Source of the DNA: Aphanothece cf. minutissima CCALA 015
Lineage (GTDB): Bacteria; Cyanobacteriota; Cyanobacteriia; PCC-6307; Cyanobiaceae
DNA length: 64,000 nucleotides
Direction of reading: 5' to 3'
Assembly (NCBI GenBank): GCA_003003925.1
Contig: PVWP01000002.1
Span: 434,001 to 498,000, forward strand
Shown here piece after piece: positions 1-9,552 of this stretch. The position numbers and the translations under genes were made by a program. The notes below the pieces were generated by a model, which did no database searches, was not told the origin of the DNA, and saw only the letters and a program-made list of their open reading frames with translations. Each line of letters starts with the position of its first letter. The stretch's first letter is position 1.

Positions 1-208
1 CCAGGTCGCGGCGGATGCGCTCGGGTGTGAACACCGGCAGCCCCAGCTCCAGAGCCCGTTGCTTCACAGGGGAGGGCACCAGGGCCTTGCCCCGGCCCCG
101 GCGCCGGTCGGGCTGGCTCACCACACCAACGATGCTGTGGCCGGCCTGCCGCAGGGCTTCGAGACTGACCACGGCGTAGGCCGGGGTGCCCCAGAACAGG
201 ACCTTCAA
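1..208 (-). CDS. fmt: Methionyl-tRNA formyltransferase (5' part, cut by window edge)
   Basis: Only the N-terminal ~69 codons are present; the gene runs off the left edge. The product transfers a formyl group from 10-formyl-THF to Met-tRNAi for translation initiation. Seen: the N-terminal Rossmann start KVLFWGTPAYAV, then VVSQPDRRRGRGK and PSPVKQRAL, the typical Fmt order. The start codon is TTG at 208, which overlaps the TGA stop of the upstream tldE gene (TTGA), so the two genes are probably translationally coupled in one minus-strand operon. Confidence 0.9.
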   Translation of the reverse strand, partial: MKVLFWGTPAYAVVSLEALRQAGHSIVGVVSQPDRRRGRGKALVPSPVKQRALELGLPVFTPERIRRDL

Positions 209-1590
209 GCGTCGCCCGTGATCGAGAGACCCTCCACCCAGACGTGGGGGCAGAGCCCGTCGGGGGTGACCTTGGCCGGACCCTCGAAACCGATGATGGA
301 GCTGAGCAGGGTGCGGATGTCACCGGCCACGGTGGCGGCCTCGATGGAGCGCGGGGTGCCCCCCTCCACCAACCAGCCGTCGAAGGGGAGGGAGAAGGAG
401 CCCTGGCTGGCCTTGACGCCGGCATGGAGGGCCGAGAGCGAATCGATCACCACCAGGCCGTCCGAACCGGCGGCGAAGCGGTCGAGGCCCTGGGCGCCGC
501 CGTCACTGCCGGGGGTGGGGCCGATCTCGAACCAGTCCGGGCCCACCGACACCTTGGCCCCCAGGCCCGCATGGCCGGTGGGGGCGACACCGAAGGCGCG
601 GGCGGTGGCCTCCGAATGGAGGAAGTGGCGCAGCACCCCGCCCTCCACCAGGGAGAGGCGGCGGGTGGGGGTGCCTTCGCCGTCGAAGGCGGCTGCACCG
701 ACATTGGCCGGGTGCAGACCGTTGTCGTGCAGGGAGAAGAAGGGGACCGCCAGCTGCTCGCCCAGGGACTCCCGCCGGCTGAGGCTGACGCCATCCAGCA
801 CGGCGCGGGCATTGAACAGGCTGCTGAAGGCGCCGATCAGATCGAGGAAGGCCTCGGGACTGAACACGCAGGTGTAGCGGCCGGTGGCGATGGGGGCGTA
901 ATCAAGGTGGGCGATGGTGCGCTCGGCCGCCTCCTGCACGCAGCCGGCCACATCAAGGTCCGAAGCGCCGTAGGCCAGCCGCACGGCCCCGCTGCTGCGG
1001 GGCTTGCGGCCCGCCTCCTCGGCCCGGGCATAGAGGTAGAGGGAGGCGGTGGTGAGGCGCTGCTGGCGGCAGGCACCGGCACTGTTGATGTAAAGCCGGT
1101 CGCTGCTGCGCTGGGCCAGGCCGTTGTAGGGAACCGTGCCGATGGCGGGATGGCGTCCGAGCAGGTCGCGCTCCGCCTCCTTGAGGGTGTCGAGCAGGCG
1201 GAGGATGCTCACCGGCGGGCGGATCGGCTGCTCCAGCACCGGCAGCGGCGCGGTGGCCAGGGGGGAGAAGTCGGGGACCTCGTCGACGTTGCCGTAGGCG
1301 CTGGCATCGCGGGCCCCGGCCAGGGCCCGGGCCAGGCCGGCGTCGGAGAGGTCGGAGGTGCTGGTGATGCCCACCAGACCATCGTCGTTCCAGACCCGCA
1401 GGGTGATGGCGCTGCGCTGGGCGCCCTTCATCTGCTTGGCTTCGCCCCGATCCACCTGGACGGAGGTGTCGGTGCTGCAGGAGGCGCCCAGGTCCCAGCG
1501 CCGGACGCCCTCCCGCTGGGCCAGCTGCTCGAGGCGCTGGCGGAGCACCTCGGCATCGAGGCTGGCGGCCGCTGATTCGGTGGTTCCCAT
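205..1590 (-). CDS. tldE: TldD/PmbA family protein, TldE-type subunit
   Basis: 461 aa. It is the non-catalytic partner of the TldD/TldE metalloprotease, which degrades or matures peptides such as unfolded gyrase inhibitors in other bacteria. It lacks the HExxxH zinc motif that its neighbour TldD carries, as expected for TldE. The ATG at 1590 lies 2 bp after the tldD stop, so tldD-tldE-fmt form an operon. An upstream in-frame extension to 1710 would overlap tldD and is not needed. The family call rests on the overall pattern, such as the GxGAKVSVGPDWFEIGP region near the C-terminal half and the paired genes. Confidence 0.88.
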   Translation of the reverse strand: MGTTESAAASLDAEVLRQRLEQLAQREGVRRWDLGASCSTDTSVQVDRGEAKQMKGAQRSAITLRVWNDDGLVGITSTSDLSDAGLARALAGARDASAYGNVDEVPDFSPLATAPLPVLEQPIRPPVSILRLLDTLKEAERDLLGRHPAIGTVPYNGLAQRSSDRLYINSAGACRQQRLTTASLYLYARAEEAGRKPRSSGAVRLAYGASDLDVAGCVQEAAERTIAHLDYAPIATGRYTCVFSPEAFLDLIGAFSSLFNARAVLDGVSLSRRESLGEQLAVPFFSLHDNGLHPANVGAAAFDGEGTPTRRLSLVEGGVLRHFLHSEATARAFGVAPTGHAGLGAKVSVGPDWFEIGPTPGSDGGAQGLDRFAAGSDGLVVIDSLSALHAGVKASQGSFSLPFDGWLVEGGTPRSIEAATVAGDIRTLLSSIIGFEGPAKVTPDGLCPHVWVEGLSITGDA

Positions 1591-1592
1591 GC

Positions 1593-3053
1593 TCAGCGTC
1601 CTCCCACGGTGATGGTGTCGACCTTGATGTGGGGCTGGCCCACGGTGACGAAGATGCTGCCGCTGACCGAACCGCAGAAGCCGGCAGCCAGCTCGAGGTC
1701 GTTGGCGCACATGGAGATCCGGGGCATCACCTCCTTGGCGTCGCCGATCAGGGTGGCGCCCTTCACCGGCCTGGTGAGGGTGCCGTTCTCGATCAGGTAG
1801 CCCTCCTCGACGGCGAAGTTGAACTGGCCGGTGGGGCCGACGCTGCCGCCACCCATCGACTTGCAGTAGAGCCCTTGATCGACGGAGGCGATCAGATCCT
1901 CCGGGCTGTGGGGGCCGGCGGCGATGTAGGTGTTGCGCATGCGGCTGGCGGCGGCGAAGGCGTGGCTCTGGCGCCGGCCGCTGCCGGTGCGGGGATGGCC
2001 GGTGCGGCGCTCCCCGGCCCGGTCGCTGAGGAAGCGCTGCAGGATGCCGTTCTCGATCAGCACGGTGCGCTGGGGCTCCATGCCCTCGTCGTCCATCGCC
2101 AGGGACCCGAAGGCGCCGGCGGTGAGGCCTTCGTCGATGGCGGTGAGGGAGGGGTGGGCGATGGGCTGGCCGACCATGTCGGCGAAGGGGGTGGTGGCCC
2201 GCTCTACCTGGGTGGTCTCCAGCAGGTGGCCGCAGGCCTCATGGAAGATCACGCCGCCGAAGCGGTTGGCCAGCACGACGGGGAACTGGCCGGCCTCGAC
2301 GTAATCGGCGTAGAGCATGGTCCCGGCGCTGCTGCAGACGTCCACGGCGGCGGCCTCCACATCCCAGTGGCGCAGGTCGTCGGGGCTGTCGGTGGTGCCA
2401 TAGCGACGGCCCAGGCTGGCCCGGTGGTTGCCGTCGGCGGCCAGCACGTTGAGCCCCACCGACTGGTGCAGCCGCACGTCCCGGGCGAAGGTGCCGTCGC
2501 TGGCGGCCACCAGCACCTCCTGCCAGTCGCGGGCGTAGCTGCCCCGGCGCACCTGCAGGTGCTGGCCATGGGCCTGGAGGCGGTCGGTGCCCTCCAGCAG
2601 CCGGCTGGTGGCCTCCGCCAGGGACGGGCAGGTGGGCAGCCAGCCGTCCTTGGAGGCGGCGAAGTCGCGCAGTTCGGGCAGGCCATCGAAGCCCCCGCCG
2701 GTGTGGGTAGGGAGCACGAGCCCCAGCATGCCCAGGGCCTGCTCCAGGGCGGCCCGCAGGCCGGCGGCGCTCAGGTCGTTGGTGGAGACGAAACCGTCAC
2801 GGTCTCCCAGGAACACCCGCAGGCCGGCCCCGGCCCCGAAGGCCGGGCTGACGCTGGTGATGGCATCCTGTTCAGCCAGCAGGCCGAGGTGGTCGGAGCG
2901 CTCCAGGAACACCTCCACCAGATCGGCACCGGCCGAGCGCCCCGCGGCCAGGAGCGGCTCGAGGACGGAACGCCAGGCCGGATCGCCGAGGGCCGCCGGG
3001 GAGAGGGTGAGCGGGGAGGCGGCCGGTGCGCCGGTGGGAGGGGAGACGACCAA
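1593..3053 (-). CDS. tldD: TldD family metalloprotease subunit
   Basis: 486 aa. Catalytic subunit of the TldD/TldE peptidase. The zinc-binding helix HEACGH (HExxxH) is visible near residue 270 inside [14 protein letters not shown], and the C-terminal half has the glycine-rich GGGSV and GEAYL-like strands of the family. First gene of the tldD-tldE-fmt run. The start is TTG at 3053 or GTG at 3050; no ATG is available nearby. The substrate in cyanobacteria is not known from the sequence. Confidence 0.92.
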   Translation of the reverse strand: MVVSPPTGAPAASPLTLSPAALGDPAWRSVLEPLLAAGRSAGADLVEVFLERSDHLGLLAEQDAITSVSPAFGAGAGLRVFLGDRDGFVSTNDLSAAGLRAALEQALGMLGLVLPTHTGGGFDGLPELRDFAASKDGWLPTCPSLAEATSRLLEGTDRLQAHGQHLQVRRGSYARDWQEVLVAASDGTFARDVRLHQSVGLNVLAADGNHRASLGRRYGTTDSPDDLRHWDVEAAAVDVCSSAGTMLYADYVEAGQFPVVLANRFGGVIFHEACGHLLETTQVERATTPFADMVGQPIAHPSLTAIDEGLTAGAFGSLAMDDEGMEPQRTVLIENGILQRFLSDRAGERRTGHPRTGSGRRQSHAFAAASRMRNTYIAAGPHSPEDLIASVDQGLYCKSMGGGSVGPTGQFNFAVEEGYLIENGTLTRPVKGATLIGDAKEVMPRISMCANDLELAAGFCGSVSGSIFVTVGQPHIKVDTITVGGR

Positions 3054-3093
3054 GCGGCGAAGAAAGGAACTGGGCCGATTCTGGCGGGTCGGC

Positions 3094-4185
3094 TCAGCGC
3101 ACGGCGGGCTGGAAGCGTTCGCTGCGGATCGGCTCCATCAGGAACAGGCGGGCCATCTGGACACCGTTGCCGATCCAGTGGGGCAGCTTGCGCAGGGTGC
3201 GCACCGGAGCGGAGGCGCCGGAACGGTCGGCCTCGGCAAGGGCGGCGTTGTGCTGCACCAGCTTCTCCAGCCGGCCGTAGAACTCGGGATGCTCGACGTT
3301 GAGCACCACCGGGAACACCCGGGCGGAGGTTTCGTTGGTCTTGGCGATCACGTACTTGTCGTAGGTGCGGGCATCAAGGCCGAGGGCCTCATAGAACTCC
3401 TTGCGGGCCACGTCGCGCACGTACATGGTGGCGAACACGGCCAGCAGGAAGAAGCGGCACCAGAGGCGGGCGGTGAAGCCGCGCACGGTGTCGGGCTGGG
3501 CCTTCATCAGGGCGTCGAAGAAGTCGCCGTGGCGGTTCTCGTCCTGGCACCAGTTCTCGAAGAAGTTGAAGATCGGGAAGATCTTGCTCTCGGGGTGCTG
3601 CTCCAGGTGGCGGTAGATGGCGATGTAGCGCCAGTAGCCGATCTTCTCGGAAAGGTAGGTGGCGTAGAAAATGAACTTGGGCTGGAAGTGGGTGTAGGCC
3701 TTGGTGGCCGTCAGGAAGCCCAGGTCGAGCTGGAGGCCGAAATCGGCCATGGCCTTGTTGAGGAAGCCGGCGTGGCGGGCCTCATCGCGGGCCATGTGGG
3801 CGAAGCATTCCGCCAGCAGCGGGTTCCGCTCCTTGATGCGGCGGCTGAGCTCCTTGTAGAGCAGGAAGCCGGAAAACTCGGAGGTGCAGCTCTGCTCGAG
3901 GAACTCGACGAACACCCGGCGGGTCTCCGGATCGAGCTTGTCGGCGGCGCCTTCGAACTGGCCATCACGGACGAAGTGGTGGCGGTTGTAGTCCTTGCGG
4001 AACTCCTCGCAGATGGCCTCCAGCTCCACTTCGTTGGGCCGCAGATCCATCGCCGCCATGGCGTCGAAATCCGTGGTGTAGAAGCGCGGGGTGAGGATCG
4101 TGTCCTTCACCGGGTCCTTGATGGCCGGGGCATCCGGGGTGCCCACCCGGGGGGCGGTGGGGGCTTGGGTGGCGGGAGGCACCAT
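3094..4185 (-). CDS. acsF: Mg-protoporphyrin IX monomethyl ester (oxidative) cyclase, aerobic
   Basis: 363 aa, the usual length. The product makes the isocyclic fifth ring of chlorophyll, converting Mg-protoporphyrin IX monomethyl ester to divinyl protochlorophyllide with O2. Ferritin-like diiron motifs are present: the Glu in CTSEFSGF, the ARDEARH helix near residue 130, and CQDENRH near residue 225. ATG at 4185. Only 40 bp separate it from tldD, but the functions are unrelated, so shared transcription is uncertain. The gene marks the organism as an aerobic chlorophyll maker. Confidence 0.97.
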   Translation of the reverse strand: MVPPATQAPTAPRVGTPDAPAIKDPVKDTILTPRFYTTDFDAMAAMDLRPNEVELEAICEEFRKDYNRHHFVRDGQFEGAADKLDPETRRVFVEFLEQSCTSEFSGFLLYKELSRRIKERNPLLAECFAHMARDEARHAGFLNKAMADFGLQLDLGFLTATKAYTHFQPKFIFYATYLSEKIGYWRYIAIYRHLEQHPESKIFPIFNFFENWCQDENRHGDFFDALMKAQPDTVRGFTARLWCRFFLLAVFATMYVRDVARKEFYEALGLDARTYDKYVIAKTNETSARVFPVVLNVEHPEFYGRLEKLVQHNAALAEADRSGASAPVRTLRKLPHWIGNGVQMARLFLMEPIRSERFQPAVR

Positions 4186-4289
4186 CGCGATGGACGTTCA
4201 GAGAGCTCGGCCGCCATCGTAGGCATCGATCCCCGCGATCGGTCCGGATGTGAAGGGGCGGATGTGAAGCGGGGAAACGGGCCGGCGCC

Positions 4290-4733
4290 TCAGTTGGGGC
4301 CCAGCCACTTCTGGCCGTTGAGCCGCTGCACCACCCGCGACACCAGCAGCGAGAGGGTCATCTTCTTCTCGTCGATCAGGAACGACTCCAGCAGGCTGGG
4401 GCTGCCGGCCCCCTCGGTGAGGGCGATGGTCTTGGCGGAGCTGATGTCGGGCCGGGTGAAGCAGAGCCAGAAGCGGCGCTCGCCCGGCAGCCGGCCCTTG
4501 ACCATCCAGCAGTCCGCCCCCACCACGGGCATGGCGCCCTGCTCGAACGCCAGCTCCGGAGCAGGGCCGCCGTAGGCCTCGATCTCCTGGGTCAGGGCCG
4601 GCAACAGCAGCTCGGGCACGAAGACCTCGAACGGCTTGTCCTCCGGGGCGGGGGGCTTGGCCTTGGGGGCTGGGGTCTTCGCTTCCGGTGTGGTGGCCAC
4701 AGGGTCGGGGGTGTTGCTGGGGGTCTCGGTCAC
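4290..4733 (-). CDS. DUF2996 family protein
   Basis: 147 aa. The first ~35 residues are low-complexity Pro/Ala/Lys repeats (PKAKPPAPEDKP), followed by a folded domain with DCWMVKG and ERRFWLCFTRPDI, which I recognise as the cyanobacterial DUF2996 family. The protein is soluble, with no signal peptide or membrane helix. Function unknown. It sits between acsF and a small membrane protein; the 104-bp gap to acsF leaves room for an acsF promoter. Confidence 0.8.
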   Translation of the reverse strand: MTETPSNTPDPVATTPEAKTPAPKAKPPAPEDKPFEVFVPELLLPALTQEIEAYGGPAPELAFEQGAMPVVGADCWMVKGRLPGERRFWLCFTRPDISSAKTIALTEGAGSPSLLESFLIDEKKMTLSLLVSRVVQRLNGQKWLGPN

Positions 4734-4810
4734 CGCTGCGGTCCCTGGGCGCGAAGGTGCGGGAACTTTAGGCAGCGTCCCGGGAGCTCAGGTGGTCGCG
4801 GCGACCGGAC

Positions 4811-5338
4811 TCACCATTCCTCGCCGTCGTCGTGGCCCCAGTCGTCGGCGGCGCTGGCCGGGACCGGGGCCGGCGGGCGCGACGCCACCGCCGGCTCGGG
4901 ACGGAACGGGCGGGGGACGGTGGCCTCGGGGCGGTGCAGCACCCGGTAGGGCACCGACACCGTCGGGGCCGGCTCCCCCGGGGCGCGGCTGGGGCCGGCG
5001 GCCGAAGACGCGGCGGGGGCGGCAGGCGCGGCGGCGGTGCGCCCCTCGGATCGGTCGCCCCAGGGGGCGCTCCAGGTGTCGTCCTCCAGCCGGTCCGGGC
5101 GGCGGACCGTGCGCCGCAGCGGCGGACGCCCCCCCTGGCGCAGGGCGAGGGCGGTGGCGCCGGCACTGAGGGCAGCGCCACCGCCGGCCGCCACCGCCAT
5201 CCACAGGCCGATCGGCAGGCTGGGGGTCTGCCAGGTGAGCAGCCGCAGGGCCAGGGAGGGACTCGGGTTGAGGGCCGCCACCAGCAGGGTCACCAGCAGC
5301 GGCGAGAGCAGGGGCAGCAGCAGCAGGCGATGCAGCAC
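4811..5338 (-). CDS. Small two-helix membrane protein, cyanobacterial, function unknown
   Basis: 175 aa. Two predicted membrane helices: residues ~3-22 (LLLLPLLSPLLVTLLVA) and ~40-62 (LPIGLWMAVAAGGGAALSAG). A long Pro/Ala/Arg-rich acidic-ended cytoplasmic tail follows, ending DDWGHDDGEEW. The two-helix arrangement with a short loop resembles LapA-like proteins, but I cannot place it in a family. It lies 11 bp upstream of ubiX on the same strand. The compositional bias of the tail makes this a coding call of moderate strength; the ATG at 5338 is the only sensible start. Confidence 0.65.
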   Translation of the reverse strand: MLHRLLLLPLLSPLLVTLLVAALNPSPSLALRLLTWQTPSLPIGLWMAVAAGGGAALSAGATALALRQGGRPPLRRTVRRPDRLEDDTWSAPWGDRSEGRTAAAPAAPAASSAAGPSRAPGEPAPTVSVPYRVLHRPEATVPRPFRPEPAVASRPPAPVPASAADDWGHDDGEEW

Positions 5339-5349
5339 GGTCCGGAGCG

Positions 5350-6000
5350 TCAGGGGGTGGAGACTTCGTCCGGGGCGGGCCGGCCCACGGGCCCCTGCCA
5401 GCGCTGCAGGGAGCCGAGCTGGAGGCCGAGGGTGTCGAAGACGCGGATCACCAGGAAGTCCACCATCTCACCGATCGTGGTGGGCTGGTGATACCAGGCC
5501 GGAACCGGCGGGGCGATGCGGGCACCGGCCTCGGCCAGGCGGGTGAGGTTGCGCAGGTGCACCAGGTTCCAGGGCAGTTCCCGCGGCGCGATCACCAGGG
5601 GCCGTCCCTCCTTCAGATGCACGTCGGCGGCCCGTTCGATCAGATCCAGGGCCACGCCGGAGGCGATCCGGCCGACGGTGCCCATGCTGGCCGGCAGGAT
5701 GACCATGCCTCGGGTGAGGTAGCTGCCGCTGGCGATGGCGGCGGCCTGGTCGTTCCAGCGATGGCAGTGCAGCCGGCCGGAGCTGCAGCCGGTGCGTTCC
5801 CGCCAGAAGCGCTCCTGGGCGTCGGGCTCCGACGGCACCCGCAGGCCCATCTCCGCCTGCCAGACCCCGATCGCCCCCCGGCTGGTGACCATCTCGACCG
5901 GCAGGTCGTCCTGGAGCAGCAGCTGCAGGGCCCGTTCCGCCAGGGGCTGGGCGGAGGCACCGGACACCGCCAGCACCACGGGAAGCGAGGACGGCGCCAT
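5350..6000 (-). CDS. ubiX: UbiX-type flavin prenyltransferase
   Basis: 216 aa. It prenylates FMN (with dimethylallyl phosphate) to make the prFMN cofactor for UbiD-type decarboxylases. Family marks: the N-terminal SGAS loop, PASMGTVGRIASG for FMN and phosphate contacts, KEGRPLVIAPRELPWN, and the C-terminal Tyr/Arg region PAWYHQP followed by VDFLVIRVFDTLGL. The start was set at ATG 6000; the frame stays open to 6276 but that stretch is antisense coding of no known protein. It begins 7 bp after the stop of the RNase-family gene, so they are co-transcribed. Confidence 0.93.
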   Translation of the reverse strand: MAPSSLPVVLAVSGASAQPLAERALQLLLQDDLPVEMVTSRGAIGVWQAEMGLRVPSEPDAQERFWRERTGCSSGRLHCHRWNDQAAAIASGSYLTRGMVILPASMGTVGRIASGVALDLIERAADVHLKEGRPLVIAPRELPWNLVHLRNLTRLAEAGARIAPPVPAWYHQPTTIGEMVDFLVIRVFDTLGLQLGSLQRWQGPVGRPAPDEVSTP

Positions 6001-6007
6001 CGGCGGC

Positions 6008-8341
6008 TCAGCCCTCGTCCGCCGAGGGGCCAGCCCCGTCGCCCGCGGTCTCGTCGCCCGCGGCCTCGGGGCCGTCATCGCCGGCGCCTTCGTCCACCCG
6101 CTCGAAGTCCTCGGGCTGAAGCACCGCCAGGTCGATCTGGTGGCGCAGGGCGTCCACCTTCTGGATCTCCACGTCGACCCCGTCGCCGACCATGTAGGTG
6201 CGGCGGAATTTCCGGCCCACCAGGCGGTTCTGGCGGGAGCGGTACTCGTACCAGTCGTCCTTGAGGGAGCTGACATGCACCAGACCCTCCACCTGGGAGG
6301 GGGGCACCTCGACGAAGAAGCCGTAGCTCTGCACGCCGCTGATCACCCCAGGCAGGGTCTGGCCGACGAGGGGCTCGGTGTGGCGGGCCTGGGCCAGGGC
6401 CAGCACATCGGCCTGCAGCTCCTGCAGGAAGCGGCAACGGCCGTTGAGGCGCTGGGCCAGGCCCTGCTCCTGGCCCTGCTGGTACGGGGCCAGCTGGCCG
6501 GGGGTCAGCAGGGGCCAGTCGGTGCTGCCGTGGCAGGCGTCGCTGGCCAGGTCGGTGCTGATCTTGTGGCGCACGCTCGGCCGGTCCTTGCCGTCCACCA
6601 GCAGGCTGACCAGCAACTGCTGGTTCCAGAGATCGGCGTAGTGAAGGGTCGGGCAGCACCAGGGGGCCACGGCGGTCTCCTCACCGGCCACCGCATGGGG
6701 ACCGGCCTCGGCCGCCAGCTGCACCGGCCGCAGCGCATCGCGCAGCTGCTGCTGCAGGGGCCGGCCCCGGTCGGTGGCGGCGAAGACGGCGGCGAGTTCG
6801 GCGGCGCTGGCGTTGCCGTCGGCACTGAGCTCCATCGGGATGTCGAGGGCCAGGGCCGCCTTGGCGACGTCGTTGATGTCGGTGGCCTCCGCCGCCGGAT
6901 TGAGGGCGAACAGGGCGGGCAGTTCCAGGGCCAGCAGGTGGCGTCCCAGGGCCCGGTGGGCCACCAGCACCGCCTCCCGCAGGATCGCCACCGGATCCTC
7001 GGCCGGCAGCTCCACCAGCCAGCCCTGGAGGGCCGCATCCGGGGCAGGCGCCCGCAGGTCGCCGAGGCTGTCGAGGGCGGGCATGGGCAGGTCGAGATCG
7101 ATCGAGCCGGCCGCGAGTCGCCGCTGACGCAGCAGGCTGCTCAGCTGGACCAGCTGCTCCAGCAGGGGCAGGTGATCCTTGAGGGGCTTGAGGGCGGCGG
7201 GGACGGTGCGGGCCTTGGGCTTGCGCTCAGCCAGGGCCTGCATCGCGGCCCGGTCCACCCGGGCGTCGGGGGTGATCTGGCTCAGGCTGAAGCGGAAGTG
7301 CTCAAGGGCGCCCTCCGCGTCCAGCTCCAGGGCCACCGACACCGCCGCCTGGCTCTCGCCGGGGCGGAAACCGCAGGCCTTGGCGAGGGCCGCAGGCAGC
7401 AGGGGCAGCCAGCGCCGTCCCAGGCAGATCGCCTCGCCCTGCTCCCGCAGCCAGGTGTCGAGGCTGTTGCCCATGCCGATGCGTTCGGCCACGGCGGGGC
7501 TGTGCACCCACAGCCGCCAGCCCCCCTCGCGCTCCTCCAGGGAGACGGCGGGGAGAGCAGGGGCCTCGCCGCCCTCCCAGGCCTCCAGGATCAGGGTGGG
7601 CAGGGCCGTCAGGTCGGCCCGGCCCTTGGCGACGGGCTGCTTCAGGGTGGTGCGGGGGCAGGCCGGCCGCTCCTGCAGGCGGTGCTTGGCCAGCAGCAGC
7701 TCGGTGTCGGCCGCTTCACCGCCATGCACCGGCAGGCTGCGGGCGACGTGGCCGGCCGGACCGAACTGGGCCACCGGGAAGCGATCGATCTTCACCTCAA
7801 CCACCGCCTCCTCGGCGGGGTCCAGATGGACCGCGTCCTCCTCAGGCAGGGCGACCGAGGTGAGCAGCCGGTCGTCGAGGGGGACGGCGACGAGCTGGCC
7901 GTCCTGCCGCTCGACCTGGGCCAGCAGGCTGGGGGTCTGGCGCTCGAGGATGCACTGCACACCCCCTTCCGGCGAGCGGCGACGCCCGCCCTCGCGGGTG
8001 ATCTTCACCAGCACCCGATCGCCGTTCCAGGCGTGGTTGAGCTGGTGGTCACGGATGTAGATGTCCTCGCCGCCGTCCTCCCGCAGCGCGAAGCAGAAGC
8101 CCTTGCTCGAGCAGCGCAGCCGCGCCGGGATCAGCTCGGGGGTCTCGCAGGCGCGGACCCCTTCCCCGTCCTCCTCCACCAGGCCCAGCCGCAGCAGGGC
8201 ATCCAGGCCGATGCGCAGCTGCTGCTTGCAGGTCTTGGTGGTCAGGCCCAGCGACTTCTCCAGCTTGGCCAGGGCCACCGCATCGGTCGTGGAGAGGTGG
8301 TCGAGCAGATCGGCGACCGTGAACTTCATCGGGTGGGACAT
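6008..8341 (-). CDS. RNase II/R (RNB) family protein, apparently catalytically inactive
   Basis: 777 aa. Order: N-terminal winged-helix-like region (~1-65), cold-shock-like OB segment with CSSKGFCFAL (~75-110), RNB-like domain (~250-640), S1 RNA-binding domain (~650-735, GVISGVQSYGFFVEVP), acidic tail. Known active RNB enzymes need an Asp cluster (D201, D207, D209, D210 in E. coli RNase II) and an Arg in the SPIRRY motif. Here the first region reads LPTLILEAWEGGEAPALP with no Asp cluster, and the second reads CCPTLHYADL. The fold is recognisable but the catalytic residues are gone. It may be an RNA-binding pseudoenzyme, possibly related to cyanobacterial Zam. The start may be ATG 8341 or 8329. 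Confidence 0.85.
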   Translation of the reverse strand: MSHPMKFTVADLLDHLSTTDAVALAKLEKSLGLTTKTCKQQLRIGLDALLRLGLVEEDGEGVRACETPELIPARLRCSSKGFCFALREDGGEDIYIRDHQLNHAWNGDRVLVKITREGGRRRSPEGGVQCILERQTPSLLAQVERQDGQLVAVPLDDRLLTSVALPEEDAVHLDPAEEAVVEVKIDRFPVAQFGPAGHVARSLPVHGGEAADTELLLAKHRLQERPACPRTTLKQPVAKGRADLTALPTLILEAWEGGEAPALPAVSLEEREGGWRLWVHSPAVAERIGMGNSLDTWLREQGEAICLGRRWLPLLPAALAKACGFRPGESQAAVSVALELDAEGALEHFRFSLSQITPDARVDRAAMQALAERKPKARTVPAALKPLKDHLPLLEQLVQLSSLLRQRRLAAGSIDLDLPMPALDSLGDLRAPAPDAALQGWLVELPAEDPVAILREAVLVAHRALGRHLLALELPALFALNPAAEATDINDVAKAALALDIPMELSADGNASAAELAAVFAATDRGRPLQQQLRDALRPVQLAAEAGPHAVAGEETAVAPWCCPTLHYADLWNQQLLVSLLVDGKDRPSVRHKISTDLASDACHGSTDWPLLTPGQLAPYQQGQEQGLAQRLNGRCRFLQELQADVLALAQARHTEPLVGQTLPGVISGVQSYGFFVEVPPSQVEGLVHVSSLKDDWYEYRSRQNRLVGRKFRRTYMVGDGVDVEIQKVDALRHQIDLAVLQPEDFERVDEGAGDDGPEAAGDETAGDGAGPSADEG

Positions 8342-8472
8342 ACGCGGAGGATGGCACTGCCGGAGCAGCGCGGTGGCCAGGGTGGTCCGGAGCGCCAGGG
8401 GGGTCGTCGGCCTCCGTGGACCGGGGATGGCCCGGGAGCGCCCGCCGTCACGGTGAGCGCCACCCGGGGACT

Positions 8473-8814
8473 CTAAGGAGCGGGGGGCTCTGGGTTCTCT
8501 CCAGGGGCATCGGCCGCCGCGGCGGCAGCCTCGCCGTCCCCGGCACCGGAGCGCAGGATCAGGCGGGTGCCGATGATCAGGAAGCCGGCGGAGGCCGCCA
8601 GCTGCAGGCCATCGGTGGGGATCACGCTGGAGAGGGAGCCGCCCGCCGCCGCCCCCACCAGGCTGGCCAGCACCAGGGCGACGGCGCTGCCGGCGAACAC
8701 CGCCCCGGGCCGGCTGGAGGTGCCGCTGATGCTGACGATGGCCAGCTGGGTCTTGTCGCCGAGCTCCGCCAGGAAGACGGTGGCGAAGGTGGAGGCGAGC
8801 AGGGCGAACGGCAT
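8473..8814 (-). CDS. GDT1/UPF0016 family half-size cation exporter subunit
   Basis: 113 aa. Half-size member of the GDT1/TMEM165/Mnx family (Mn2+/Ca2+ export). The signature ELGDKTQL is near residue 17, followed by three predicted helices. The C-terminus is a Pro/Ala/Glu-rich tail (PGENPEPPAP). A second half-size copy lies 19 bp upstream, so the two probably pair into one transporter, which usually needs two ELGDKT repeats. ATG at 8814. Confidence 0.88.
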   Translation of the reverse strand: MPFALLASTFATVFLAELGDKTQLAIVSISGTSSRPGAVFAGSAVALVLASLVGAAAGGSLSSVIPTDGLQLAASAGFLIIGTRLILRSGAGDGEAAAAAADAPGENPEPPAP

Positions 8815-8833
8815 GGCGCGGGGGGTGACGGAC

Positions 8834-9172
8834 TCAGGCGTTGAGGAGGTGGAGCGGCGCCAGGTGCAGCACCGCCTGGCGGCCCAGCCACAGGCCCAGG
8901 GCCACCATCAGGATCCCGGCCGCCCGCTCCAGCTGGTGGGGGGGCATGACGGTGGACAGCCAGCGCCCCAGCAGCACCCCCACCAGGCTGGAGCAGATCA
9001 GGGCCAGCGAGGCGCCCACGAAGACAACGACCGGCCGGCCCGACTGGGCCGACAGCAGCAGGGCCGCCAGCTGGGTCTTGTCGCCCAGTTCGGCCAGGAA
9101 GACGGTGGTGGCGGTGCTCAGGAACACCGTGATCCAGCTGGAGAGGGCCGGGGATTCGGGGGCACTGCTCAT
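8834..9172 (-). CDS. GDT1/UPF0016 family half-size cation exporter subunit
   Basis: 112 aa, partner of the gene just downstream. ELGDKTQL appears near residue 27 after a short N-terminal segment, then helices LVGVLLGRWL and GILMVALGLWLG. The ATG at 9172 overlaps the stop of the Cys-cluster gene (ATGA), indicating translational coupling. In cyanobacteria the family is linked to manganese export across thylakoid or plasma membrane; which metal or membrane applies here cannot be read from the sequence. Confidence 0.88.
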   Translation of the reverse strand: MSSAPESPALSSWITVFLSTATTVFLAELGDKTQLAALLLSAQSGRPVVVFVGASLALICSSLVGVLLGRWLSTVMPPHQLERAAGILMVALGLWLGRQAVLHLAPLHLLNA

Positions 9173-9552
9173 GAGGGCTGGCGGATCGTCCGCAGGAAAC
9201 GACGCATCACCGGGTGGCGGCCGCCCAGCTCGGCGCGGATCTGCTGCCGGCAGGAGGCGATGGCCAGGGCCTCAGGGTCATCGCCGGGCTGGCCGAACAG
9301 GGCGACGAGCTGATCCACCCGGCAGAAGTCGGGCCGTTCCGCATAGATCCGGCAGCGGCGTGAGCCGGTGTCGAAATGGCGGCACCAGCCGTCCTCCCCC
9401 ACCATCGAAAAATAGAGCGCCTGCTGGTCGGGATCGAGGGCCTCGATCGCATCGCCCCGCAGGGCCGGGTCAAGGCGGCAGCAGGAACCGCAGCCACTGA
9501 TGCACTGCCAGTGCTCGGTTCGGGGCACGGTGACACCACGGGGTCGCTCCAT
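9169..9552 (-). CDS. YkgJ-family cysteine cluster protein
   Basis: 127 aa. Carries the cysteine pattern of the YkgJ/UPF0153 family: [13 protein letters not shown] near residues 18-30, then WCRHF, RRCRIY and DFCR, suited to binding a metal or Fe-S cluster. No membrane helix. Start taken as ATG 9552; the 4-bp overlap with the downstream GDT1 gene suggests a shared metal-handling role, but this is inference from position. Confidence 0.85.
   Translation of the reverse strand: MERPRGVTVPRTEHWQCISGCGSCCRLDPALRGDAIEALDPDQQALYFSMVGEDGWCRHFDTGSRRCRIYAERPDFCRVDQLVALFGQPGDDPEALAIASCRQQIRAELGGRHPVMRRFLRTIRQPS

Noticed and set aside
5735..8476. Plus-strand open frame antisense to ubiX and the RNase-family gene
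   Set aside because: No recognisable domain; the opposite strand encodes known families through the whole stretch.
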